DNA of 45,035 nucleotides, taken from contig PDIM01000017.1 in assembly GCA_002811675.1 (NCBI GenBank), positions 1-45,035 on the forward strand, given 5' to 3'. Under the pieces are notes generated by a model. It had not been told where the DNA came from. It worked only from the letters and a program-made list of their open reading frames with translations, and ran no database searches. The position numbers were made by a program, and so were the translations under genes. Below, piece after piece: positions 19,938-28,620 of the stretch. Positions within the stretch are counted from its first letter, which is position 1, and the number at the start of each line of letters is the position of its first letter. The stretch comes from Ichthyosporea sp. XGB-2017a (taxonomy: Eukaryota; Opisthokonta; Ichthyosporea).

Positions 19938-22426
19938 TTACTCCATCCGCTTTATATAGTCCCGCGCAAGATGCAGTCGAAGACGAAGTCGGACTTCAAA
20001 GTTGAAATCCGCACTGTAGTCCTCTGCCTTTTTCAGATGGTAGTTTACTCGTTCATATAATTTGCGATGAGGGAGCATTTTCCCCTTTCGCTTTGTCATT
20101 GGCGATCCACTACTTTCCAAACTCTGTTTTTCTTCCTCCAATTGGTCCAGGTAGAGTAGCACAGCTTCATAACGACCATACGGTATTGTATAGTTTTCAT
20201 TCTTAACTTTTCCAATAGTGTCTTCTTGTGAGTTCTTCTTCAATGAAAATAGCTTTTCCAGAGCTTCCTCGGCGGCATCACTTCGTAATAAAACCCTTAA
20301 AATAGCAGATTTCCACAAATAAACCATTGCAATATTATCTGCAGAGTCGTTGTCAACACCGTCCTGGATGTAGATGTCTAACATTTCCAGAATTCCATTC
20401 AATGACTCTGGGGGCATGGAGAAGAACCCGTTCCAGAGATGAATCATTTCAATCTCTGGAAAAATAAGCTTATCAAGGACATTGACATTTTCCTGGGCAC
20501 TGTCCGAACCAGAAAGAACATACTGATCGACTTTGCGGAATACAAACTGTTCGACCGATAGGGTTTTCCCTCCAGCAAATTTTTTTGACCTTGTTTCTAA
20601 TGCTTTAATATCTCTCAGCCGTTTCAATGCAGCTTTCCTTTGCCCAAGTTTAATATCGCATATTGCAACCATGTACATATAAAACGGCTTCGACCAGTTA
20701 TTTTCTTCCTCCAACACTACAAAACATTTTCTTGCCTCAGCAAAGTCGAACATGTAGAAATAGGTCCAGCCTAGTTCGTAATACCCCAAGTGTTGCAATT
20801 GTACCCATTCTTCTTGTACCGTTATTGAATTTTTAAATACTGGAATACTTTCTTTAAGGCACCCTTTTAAACGTAATAGGCGACCTTTGAGGAAAAGGAA
20901 CAGGCCACACTTAGGGTACCAAGCGTCAACGTATATCTCAAATAATTTTTCGGCTTCCTTAATGTGATGTTCAACCCGAAATGTAAAGAAACTAAATGTA
21001 ACTACATGGTACATAAGAAGAACGAGGCAGGCAACGGGGCTTCGTACACCACGCCGGCTCAAACATTTGTTTAGCATATCTAAAGCAATTTCGCGTTTGG
21101 CCGGAAATCCGAGAAATTTCACTAAACGAAGAAGTTTCTCAGGCAACATTGAGTTCGTAAAATTAAACACGCCCACATTGAATTCAATAGCCCCTCTTGT
21201 TTCCTCGTCTAGCTTGGCCACTTGATATTTAAGCTTGCCTGACCGATTGTAGTTCTCTAGAAAATGGTCAGTCGTCTGGTACAGATAGATATCATGTAAA
21301 CGACTCATGATTTTCCACGATGAATGTATTTTGTATCCCCCTTTCATTAAGCTCACTACATCTTCTTGGAGAAGCAGCAACGTCCCGTCAAGAAGAAGAG
21401 ACTCTGCCTGTATAATATCATAGTGAATCATTTGCGAAGAATCAAGGGTCTCTTCAAACAAACTTGACCCCTTAGACTTCACAGGGCTTGATGAGCGACT
21501 TCCTCCCCCCCCAAATATTTTTTTCAGTCCATTTAAAGCACCAGAGCCGGGAGCTGCTTGGCGGCAACGCTCTGCTACTTTCTACTCCGAGAGTTCAAAC
21601 GCCACGGCAAAAAAGTTTAGCTATTTCAGAAAACAACGACGCGCCCGAAAAAGTTCTCATTAATCACTCACCTGTGCATTTCGAAGATACTCTCTACCCT
21701 TGCTAATGTCGTTCTTATCTAACGTGGTTACTGCTTTAAGCACAGTCACCGTGGCCAATCCTGTTCAAAGGGCCAAAAATAAAGAAAGACCAAACCACAT
21801 TATTAGCAGGAAATAGTTATGTGTCAGCTGATTGAAACCACACGCAAAAGCAAAAGGAAAACAGCAAAACAAAATACAATAAAAAATAAAAAAAACCAAC
21901 CAATTGCAAACAAAGGGTCGTCCTTCTCGTGCATGTTAAAGAAATCTGAAGCCATGGAATGACGATTCATGAAAAATAGGCCAAACCCCTCGAGAATCTC
22001 TTCGTCTGTGAGCCCCAGCCCCGCAGGAAGACCCCTCTCACTGACAATATTTTCAGGTTCGTGGACTCTTTTCTCAAACGAAACAAAGTCATTGCTATCA
22101 TAAAACTCATCATCCACTTCTAATTCGGCTTCATTCTAAAAGAAGCCAAGCAATAACATTTCCTTTCAGTCAGAAACAAGTTGCAATTACCGCAACAACA
22201 AACACAAAAATAGTCACAAGCAACAGTCTTACCTTGAGATCCAAGCAGGATCCATATTCTATGGCATCTTCAAACTACATTAGTTGCATACAGAAATATT
22301 CGCATAATGCACGATAGGGAAAAGCCCTTTCCATTAGAACATAAGCCGAACACGACACAGCGCAACAATACTCAAGAATCTCCCCTTACTTACCACATCG
22401 TCGTCGCTGCACTCTCGTTCCATCAT
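19938..22426 (-). CDS. TTC39: TTC39/IML2-family tetratricopeptide protein, 5 exons
   Basis: Outer-membrane/TPR-like protein of the DUF3808 (Iml2/TTC39) family. Family members have been linked to lipid handling or inclusion-body clearance, and the role here is unknown. My model runs 22394-22426, 22233-22274, 21901-22135, 21672-21760 and 19938-21581 (680 residues). The large last exon opens at GTG and lacks the family N-terminus. Four introns (119, 97, 140 and 90 nt; donors GTAAGT, GTAAGA, GTTGGT, GTGAGT) recover it, and every junction keeps phase. The recovered part includes EEILEGFGLFFMNRHSM and VTVLKAVTTLDKNDIS, which match the start of TTC39 proteins. The rest shows SLMKGGYKIHSSWKIM, then YMYMVAICDIKLGQ and GRYEAVLLYL, the helical repeats usual for the family. 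A G8 tract in the last exon encodes consecutive glycines and is a spot where sequencing error would break the frame, but the frame is intact. The first two exons are the least certain because they are short and acidic. Confidence 0.85.
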
Positions 22427-24332
22427 GCCCTCGTCCTTCTTTCTCGCCCTCCCTGGCCCCGTTTGTGTGTGGATCAATGGCTCTTGCTAGAACAAACAAA
22501 ATAGCTAGCTAATCTGCCTTGTGCAATAAAACAGAGCCCTGCGTCATAGAAGAGTGTTGTGTGCAAAGGGAACACCTCGAGGCCACAGTTACTATGCACA
22601 AACCTTGCTATGCACTAGCTACTGGCTGCTCGACCGGAGGGTAGGGTTATGCAAATATGAGAGTACTCCCCCCCCCCGCATTATTTATAGGGCAGAATAG
22701 GGCATGAAACAGTTTGGGGTGCCGGGGCCCGGGTGTTTCAAGAGGAACCGCTCCTTGGAGGAACTAAGGCTAACGCTCCTTGGAGGAACAAACCAGGACG
22801 TAAAGGGAGGAAAGTAAGGGTACCTTAGTCCCTTAGTCCTTGAAAGCTCAAAGCTGTAAATGGTAAACAAGTTCGGGGGTTGAAGTGGCGTGGCCATCGA
22901 GGGAGAAAAGGTAAGATAAGAACTCACTTCGAGCGGGCTATTGGATGTTTCATTCCTTTCACCACTTTCCTTATTGAATCAAATAATAGAGAATGCTTCT
23001 GAGTTTAGAGCTTCGGATCCAAACTGCAATGCCAGTGTCCATTCGAGTAAAGCTAGCCCACTACTGTCCTCTGAGAGCCTTCATTTTACTACCAATCCAC
23101 CACTGTATTATTCTGTATTTAAATGATACATACCCCAGGATAATGCTCCCTCAAAACCATTGCAGAGCTCTTCGGATGGTCATTCCACCTCGCCTCCCGA
23201 GCCCCGAGCCAAGGAAAACCCGAGCCCGCTCCCCCTTTATTGACAATCCTCGATGAGCATTCTGTTACTATTTGCCGGCCTTTTCTTCTTCTCTATTGTT
23301 TTCATAAGTCTGGGACTTTACATTTGACATAGTGAATCATATCACATATCATTGAGTGCATCAACAAACTGTTTCATACAAGCTTCCATGTTGCCCTGAG
23401 TTAATATGTTCGAAGAAAACAAGTTGGCAGAGGTATAGCTTCAAAGTTTTTCCAAGCAAAAGAATTTTGAGGAAGCAAATGCCGAATGCGTGGAGAGAGT
23501 GGAAGTACCACGTCCATGTTTTCACACCAACAATCACACCAGCAACCGCAGGTATGACATCATGGTGAAAACCGATTGTTTCTTTGTTCATTGAAGTTGC
23601 GCAAAAGAATGCCCATTGACTATATAAAGGACCGTCTGCGCACTTTTTAGGTGCGAGAATATATAGCTCCTCGACATGCATGGGTCCCGCACAATCTACA
23701 GTAGTTGTAGTAATTGAAAGCTGTGTACCAGTACTGCAGCTATCAACCTACAGTTCGTTGATTATCATGCAGGTGCAGATCGATGTGAAAGTCCAGCGGG
23801 GTGTAGACCGTGCATGCATGAGGGGTGTTCCCTTGCCTCTATTGGATACCTTATGCCCCACCAACCCCAGAAGGCCTGTAGAAGCATTGAAAAGTGCGCA
23901 GAGGACCTGCTTGTGGCCAATCAATACTTTCCTTTTGTTGTCCTGCCACATGACTACATGCCCCAATCGCAATTACCGTAAATATACTCAAGAAATACAT
24001 AAATGAGTACCAGCCAGATAGATATCAACAGCACGATGATCAGCCTGTATCGCCGCTGTTTTTACAGGACCATGTTCAGCCTCGTATATTTCACTCCTCC
24101 ATGCAAATTGAAAATTAATTCATTGTGAAACTCCTCCTCTAAAAGCCAGTCTTCTAGAATTATGACTGTTGACTGGGGTGTGGATTTGGTGTTTAGATTT
24201 TAGTTTTGTGTCATAGTTATTGCACACACACAATTCTAGTCATTTGAGAAGCTCACTAAGTGCTCTTATTTATTGCAACGTTCGCTCATCACTGCTCATC
24301 TTGCATACAACCCATCCGGATATTCTTTCAGC
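22427..24332. other. Gene-poor region between TTC39 and the oxoglutarate carrier
   Basis: About 1.9 kb with no gene I can support. It should contain the divergent promoters of TTC39 (-) and the carrier (+). Notable content is a C10 tract near 22670, a 16-bp direct repeat at 22749 and 22774, and a minus-strand frame from 23972 to 23361 that is interrupted only by one TAG at 23748-23750. That frame gives no recognisable protein. A TTCTTTCAG just before the carrier ATG could be the end of a leader intron. Confidence 0.55.
22749..22789. repeat. 16-bp tandem direct repeat with 25-bp period
   Basis: The sequence CGCTCCTTGGAGGAAC occurs at 22749-22764 and again, without mismatch, at 22774-22789, separated by 9 bases. 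It lies in non-coding DNA about 320 bp upstream of TTC39. It could be a paired protein-binding site in the promoter or a chance duplication. Confidence 0.8.
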
Positions 24333-25376
24333 ATGCCTATGAATATTGATTCTGCTCATGCTGATAGGGGGGGAAAGATAACGCCCAATGTTAGAATCAT
24401 GACCCCTGCATGGCAAGGAGGCCTTGCTGGCGGCCTCTCAGGGATGTGTGCTGCTGCCGTCACACAGCCCATAGATTTTCTAAAAACTCGTTTACAGCTT
24501 ACAGGGGAAGGAAAAGCGCGAGTGGAAACAAAAAAGGAGACGCCGTCCCTAGGAAAGAGAATCTTTACAATCTACAAAAGGGAAGGGGGTATTTCTAGTT
24601 TTTATAAGGGTCTGTCAGCTTCCCTTTTGAGACAAATGATGTATACAACTACAAGGTTCACTGTGTACGCCAAGCTAAAGGAAAGTTTTGGGGAAGATTT
24701 AAAGGGGGGAAGGTTTCAAGGGCTTTCTAAATTGCTTTTCGCAATGCCTTCAGGTGCTATTGGGGCTCTTGTTGGATGTCCAGCTGATGTGGTCTTAGTA
24801 AGAATGCAAGCCGATGGGCGCTTGCCAGTTGAGCAGCGAAGGGGGTATAAAAATGTATTTCACGGAATTCAATCTATAGCAAAGAATGAAGGCATATTTA
24901 CTTTGTGGAGAGGAGCTACTCCTCTGGTGACTCGTGCTGTTATCGTTACGTGCGCTCAGTTTGTTGGATATGATACTTCGAAAAAATTTTTAACAGAAAA
25001 CTATGCCGATAGTTTTGGAAGTGAATGCGTAAAAACCCATATTCTATCTAGTCTTATGGCTGGAGGATATACTACGGTTTTCGCGGCACCAGTTGATGTG
25101 ATTAAAACGAGAATGATGAATAATCAAAGAGTCCCTATCAATGATTTACCAGGGGCCCCAACAAAATTAGTATACAACAATATGCTTGACTGCTTTATGA
25201 ACATTGCTCGTCATGAAGGTCCTCTCGGATTCTACAAAGGTGCTTCGGCCTATTTCGGTCGAGTTGCCCCACATGTTGTGTGCATGTTTGTGTTCTATGA
25301 GCAGTTCATGATTGCAATTAATCGCGCCCGAGTAGCCTTGGACGAAACATCAACCAGCCATCATACCATCGTTTAG
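24333..25376 (+). CDS. SLC25A11: Mitochondrial 2-oxoglutarate/malate carrier
   Basis: Inner-membrane antiporter that exchanges 2-oxoglutarate for malate and serves the malate-aspartate shuttle. The 347 residues contain three carrier repeats with signatures PIDFLK (46-51), PADVVLVR (150-157) and PVDVIK (253-258). The second signature, with its extra valine spacing, together with YTTTRF after the first repeat and QADGRLPVEQRRGYKNVF (159-176), points to the oxoglutarate carrier and away from the dicarboxylate or other SLC25 types. The frame is open 20 codons further upstream but opens at TTG, so I use the ATG at 24333. An acceptor-like TTTCAG just before it suggests a leader intron. The N-terminal extension of about 25 residues before the first helix is longer than in animals. 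An AATAAA lies about 113 bases past the stop. Confidence 0.93.
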   Translation: MPMNIDSAHADRGGKITPNVRIMTPAWQGGLAGGLSGMCAAAVTQPIDFLKTRLQLTGEGKARVETKKETPSLGKRIFTIYKREGGISSFYKGLSASLLRQMMYTTTRFTVYAKLKESFGEDLKGGRFQGLSKLLFAMPSGAIGALVGCPADVVLVRMQADGRLPVEQRRGYKNVFHGIQSIAKNEGIFTLWRGATPLVTRAVIVTCAQFVGYDTSKKFLTENYADSFGSECVKTHILSSLMAGGYTTVFAAPVDVIKTRMMNNQRVPINDLPGAPTKLVYNNMLDCFMNIARHEGPLGFYKGASAYFGRVAPHVVCMFVFYEQFMIAINRARVALDETSTSHHTIV

Positions 25377-25488
25377 ACCTCCATTGTGCACTTTGGCTAA
25401 TTTAATTCAACTCTGTATCTCTTATGGGATATCAAAATTACTGTATATATGTATGTGCGTGTGTGCGATACAAGCGTCATTGAATGCC

Positions 25489-25494
25489 AATAAA
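25489..25494 (+). terminator. Candidate poly(A) signal of the carrier gene
   Basis: AATAAA about 113 bases after the carrier stop, in the 282-bp convergent gap before PDX2. That gap also holds the opposite-strand AATAAA of PDX2, so the two signals are about 100 bp apart and the transcripts may overlap. Confidence 0.55.
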
Positions 25495-25595
25495 TTTTCG
25501 CAATGTGCAATGTTCGCATAGAAATAATGTCTAGAAACAGTTGATGTAATTCAAAGGGGAAACTACCCACAGCACCTGTGCTTAAATGTTTGTGT

Positions 25596-25601
25596 TTTAT
25601 T
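25596..25601 (-). terminator. Candidate poly(A) signal of PDX2
   Basis: AATAAA on the minus strand, 58 bases past the PDX2 stop codon. Confidence 0.5.
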
Positions 25602-25658
25602 TTTGTGGTTCGTGTCTGAAGTCTATCTCACGTATATGAGTTGAGCACTAATAACAGA

Positions 25659-26327
25659 TTAGTTTCTCGCTTTGAGAACAAGCTCTTCTACAAAATATTT
25701 GTGGAGTCTGCTATCATTCGTAAGCTCTGGATGGAAAGCCGTTGCCATAACATTTCCCTGCTTCACAGCAACGATGCGAGACTCCTCTTCATGAAGAATA
25801 TTATGGCTCTTGTCAATAGAAGCAAGAACTTCAACTCCACTTCCAACACTAACAACACAGGGGGCGCGAATGAAGATAGCATTAAATGGCTTCTCCCCGA
25901 TAGCCGGAATAGAAATTTCAGTTTCGAAGCTGTGGAGTTGTGAGCCAAAATGATTTCTTTCAACACAAATATCAAGACCACCAAATAGCTTTTGACCTTC
26001 CTTCTTGGTGTGGACAGCTTTATCTGCAAGTACGATCATACCCGCGCAAGTCCCCCACACAGGATTGCCCTTTTTGATCCATTCACGCAGTGGCTCAAGC
26101 AAACCGGATCGCTCTGCAACGAGACCCATGGTAGTGGATTCTCCTCCAGGAATAATTAACCCTTCAAGATCCATATCTAGAAGGTCCGCCTTACTTCTCA
26201 CTTCCACAGGAATCACTCCCCTGAACTGCTTTAAAATATTTATATGCTCAATAAAAGCCCCTTGAAGGGCAAGGACACCGATCCGCACCCCGACTATATC
26301 GCTTCCCTCTGCACTTACTCCACCCAT
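25659..26327 (-). CDS. PDX2: Pyridoxal 5'-phosphate synthase glutaminase subunit
   Basis: Releases ammonia from glutamine and channels it to PDX1 for ribose-5-phosphate-dependent synthesis of vitamin B6. The protein is 222 residues, the usual length, and starts at a clear ATG. All catalytic parts of the class I amidotransferase fold are visible: GGES (61-64), the nucleophile C94 in GTCAGM, and H199/E201 in AFHPELT. The N-terminal strand GVLALQGAF (18-26) is typical of PdxT/SNO/PDX2. No PDX1 gene lies in this window, which is usual for eukaryotes. It faces away from the D-lactate dehydrogenase gene across a 579-bp shared upstream region. Presence of PDX2 means the organism probably makes its own B6, unlike animals. 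Confidence 0.96.
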   Translation of the reverse strand: MGGVSAEGSDIVGVRIGVLALQGAFIEHINILKQFRGVIPVEVRSKADLLDMDLEGLIIPGGESTTMGLVAERSGLLEPLREWIKKGNPVWGTCAGMIVLADKAVHTKKEGQKLFGGLDICVERNHFGSQLHSFETEISIPAIGEKPFNAIFIRAPCVVSVGSGVEVLASIDKSHNILHEEESRIVAVKQGNVMATAFHPELTNDSRLHKYFVEELVLKARN

Positions 26328-26521
26328 CTTGTCAACGAAAATGAATCAATAAATAGCAATAAAAACACACAACACCGAGGAGCAGCACAGAGTACTTTGC
26401 CAATGAACGGTAAGTAGAAGTAGCGCCTGGACCAAAACCAAATTCATACATTAAATAAAAATATAATTCCCAAAACCACATGACTCTCCCCTGTGAATTT
26501 CGTATGTACCTCCCGTGCCAC

Positions 26522-26542
26522 GAGAGAGAGAGAGAGAGAGAG
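26522..26542. repeat. (GA)n microsatellite
   Basis: Perfect 21-base GA repeat about 195 bp upstream of PDX2. Together with the (CT)9 tract by the dynein gene, it is the second GA/CT tract in a divergent promoter region of this window. Confidence 0.95.
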
Positions 26543-26634
26543 AGCCCCATGCGTGCTGCAATGAGGAGGGGTTAGGTTTAACAGGAATAGAGCCATAGAT
26601 AGATATGGGCTATTGTTATACGACTATCTCCTGG

Positions 26635-26672
26635 AGAGAAAACTGTATTTTTTTTTGGAAATACAGTTCTCT
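26635..26672. repeat. Inverted repeat (hairpin) in the PDX2/D-LDH promoter region
   Basis: The arms AACTGTATTT (26641-26650) and AAATACAGTT (26659-26668) are perfect complements around an 8-base loop. Four more pairs extend the stem (26635-26638 with 26669-26672) past two unpaired adenines. It may be an operator-like site, a structured leader or a remnant of a small element. Confidence 0.75.
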
Positions 26673-26906
26673 ATGGTCTCTCTGTGCGCGCACGATCCAG
26701 ATACATGTACACATCCACTGATTGTGCAACACCGCCCGTTAATTAAGCTATAAATTATAATACAGTACTACATGTACCTCACAGCTACATAGCTGTCCTG
26801 CAACTAGTTACTGACGACGTAGTGTATGATTTACAGCATTGTTCATGATCTTGTGATCCATTTTGATTGTATTTGTAAGACATATATCCTTTGTAGCGAC
26901 ACAATA

Positions 26907-28607
26907 ATGATTCGATTAATGTCAAAAGTGTGCACTAATGGTGTGGGTAGAATGGGCGTCTACCTCCCTACACGCATTACGAATATCTCGCGGAAGTTTA
27001 TACCTTTTCAAAAGGTAACGCTTATGCATACTCAGGCCACCGCTGGAAAAACTTCGTTTAAAACTTCTTCTTCTTCCTCTTGGATTGCACGTCTATCCGG
27101 CATTGTTGGCGTAAGCGCGGTCGCAGGAGGAGGTATATTGTACTATCTTGGCAAAAATGTCGAAGACTCTGGAGCAAAGTCGGCTTTGCCCAGAAGAGTT
27201 CCTGTGCCGCCTGAAATGGCCAAAAAGCTCCGCGCTTTGTTGAAAGATAGATTTGAAAATGGCGAGGAAGATTGCGAAGAATTTTCGGCAGATTTGTCGT
27301 TCCACGAGCCGGTTCTACCTCATGCTGTTGTATATCCGGTAAACGAGGAAGAAGTGCAGAAAATTGTTAAAATGTGCAATGATTACAAAGTGCCAATTGT
27401 CTCTTATGGCGGAGGTACCAGCTTGGAAGGTCACATTATCCCTGTCCGAGGAGGTATTTGTATCTGCATGTCAAATATGGATAAAATTGTAAAGGTATAT
27501 CCAGGGGATCTGACTGTGGAAGTTCAACCTGGGGTAAAGTGGGAAACACTTAACGAAGAGCTCGAGCCCTATGGCCTTTTTTTTGCAATGGATCCAGGCC
27601 AAGGTGCAACAATTGGCGGTATGGCAGGCACTTCTTGCTCCGGTACAAATGCCGTGAGGTATGGAACGATGAAAGAAAATGTTGTCTGCATGCGTGTTGT
27701 CTTGGCCAATGGAGAAGTAATCAGAACGGGTCAGAGAGCATGGAAAAGCTCAGCAGGATATGACCTGACACACTTGTTTGTTGGGTCAGAAGGTACTCTG
27801 GGTGTAACTACATCGGTGACTCTCAAACTCAATAGGATCCCGGACTCAGAAGCTGTTGCTGTCTGCCACTTTCCTTCGCTTAGGAAAGCTGCAGAAGCAG
27901 TTGCAGAAATTAGAAGCGGAAAAAAGGGAGGCATCCCGCTAACATGCATAGAGCTTATTGATGATTGCATGATAAAGGCCATCAATGATTATTCAGGAAT
28001 GTCATATCCAGAGAAAGCAACACTATTCTTTAAGTTTAGTGGACACCCCGATGAATTGAAGCATCAGGTATCGCGTGTCCGCGAAATTGCAAATGATTTC
28101 TCGGGGAGTGGCTTTGTGTATGGAGACAATGAACAAGAGTGCGAAAAGCTGTGGCAGGCGCGTAGAAGCGCACTTTGGGCCGCCAGGAATCTTTATCCAG
28201 ACAAGGAATCCATGATCACTGATGTCTGCGTACCATTCACAAAGCTACCAGAAGTTGTCGAAGAAACAAAAGAGGACATAAAGAAATCGAAACTGCAAGC
28301 CCCTCTTATCGGGCATGTAGGTGATGGAAACTTCCATTTAATGGTTGGTGTAAATACTGAAGATGCTCAAGAAGTTAAAAACGTGGAAGATTTCTCCCAC
28401 CGATTAGTCATGCGGGCGATTAAGGCGGACGGAACCTGCACTGGAGAGCATGGGGTTGGTATAGGGAAGGTAGACTACTTGGTTGATGAATTTGGCAAGA
28501 GCTCGGTTGAGTTTATGGTCTTATTGAAGGCTTCCATCGATCCCAATGGTATTATGAACCCTGGAAAAGTCATTCCTATGAATATGAAGAAGATGGTAAT
28601 AAATTAA
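26907..28607 (+). CDS. LDHD: Mitochondrial D-lactate dehydrogenase (FAD, cytochrome-linked)
   Basis: FAD flavoprotein that oxidises D-lactate to pyruvate and passes electrons to cytochrome c at the inner mitochondrial membrane. From the ATG at 26907 it has 566 residues. The first 45 are rich in R, K, S and T without acid groups, as in a mitochondrial presequence. A hydrophobic stretch (SGIVGVSAVAGGGILYYLG, about 64-82) would anchor it in the inner membrane, as in fungal DLD1. FAD-binding motifs of the PCMH fold follow: YGGGTSLEGH (167-176), DPGQGATIGGMAGTSCSGTN and GSEGTLGV. The C-terminal cap has HVGDGNFH and GEHGVGIGK. The frame is open to an ATG at 26826, but the extra 27 residues include a hydrophobic, cysteine-bearing stretch that would spoil the presequence. 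Its stop codon is only 11 bp from the stop of REV3. The related 2-hydroxyglutarate dehydrogenase is a less likely alternative. Confidence 0.92.
   Translation: MIRLMSKVCTNGVGRMGVYLPTRITNISRKFIPFQKVTLMHTQATAGKTSFKTSSSSSWIARLSGIVGVSAVAGGGILYYLGKNVEDSGAKSALPRRVPVPPEMAKKLRALLKDRFENGEEDCEEFSADLSFHEPVLPHAVVYPVNEEEVQKIVKMCNDYKVPIVSYGGGTSLEGHIIPVRGGICICMSNMDKIVKVYPGDLTVEVQPGVKWETLNEELEPYGLFFAMDPGQGATIGGMAGTSCSGTNAVRYGTMKENVVCMRVVLANGEVIRTGQRAWKSSAGYDLTHLFVGSEGTLGVTTSVTLKLNRIPDSEAVAVCHFPSLRKAAEAVAEIRSGKKGGIPLTCIELIDDCMIKAINDYSGMSYPEKATLFFKFSGHPDELKHQVSRVREIANDFSGSGFVYGDNEQECEKLWQARRSALWAARNLYPDKESMITDVCVPFTKLPEVVEETKEDIKKSKLQAPLIGHVGDGNFHLMVGVNTEDAQEVKNVEDFSHRLVMRAIKADGTCTGEHGVGIGKVDYLVDEFGKSSVEFMVLLKASIDPNGIMNPGKVIPMNMKKMVIN
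28598..28603 (+). terminator. AATAAA next to the D-LDH stop codon
   Basis: AATAAA spans the last coding codons and ends one base before the TAA. It is the only close poly(A) signal, which implies a very short 3' untranslated region or a different, non-canonical signal inside REV3. Confidence 0.4.
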
Positions 28608-28614
28608 GTGCTTG

Positions 28615-28620
28615 TTTATT
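28615..28620 (-). terminator. AATAAA overlapping the REV3 stop codon
   Basis: On the minus strand the sequence reads TTAATAAAC, so AATAAA begins inside the TAA stop codon of REV3. Cleavage 10-30 bases downstream would fall within the last codons of the opposing D-lactate dehydrogenase gene. Confidence 0.4.

Larger units (their letters stand above)
26328..26906. promoter_or_regulatory. Divergent promoter region of PDX2 (-) and D-lactate dehydrogenase (+)
   Basis: This 579-bp region separates two genes read in opposite directions. It contains a (GA)10 tract at 26522-26542 and a strong hairpin at 26635-26672. I cannot name a TATA box or a factor site with confidence. Confidence 0.55.

Noticed and set aside
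23680-24006. Plus-strand frame of 108 codons upstream of the carrier
   Set aside because: No recognisable domain; it overlaps a longer frame on the other strand and both may be chance in a GC-richer patch.
26826-26906. Longer D-lactate dehydrogenase start adding 27 residues
   Set aside because: The extension is hydrophobic and holds cysteines, unlike a mitochondrial presequence; the ATG at 26907 gives a typical one.
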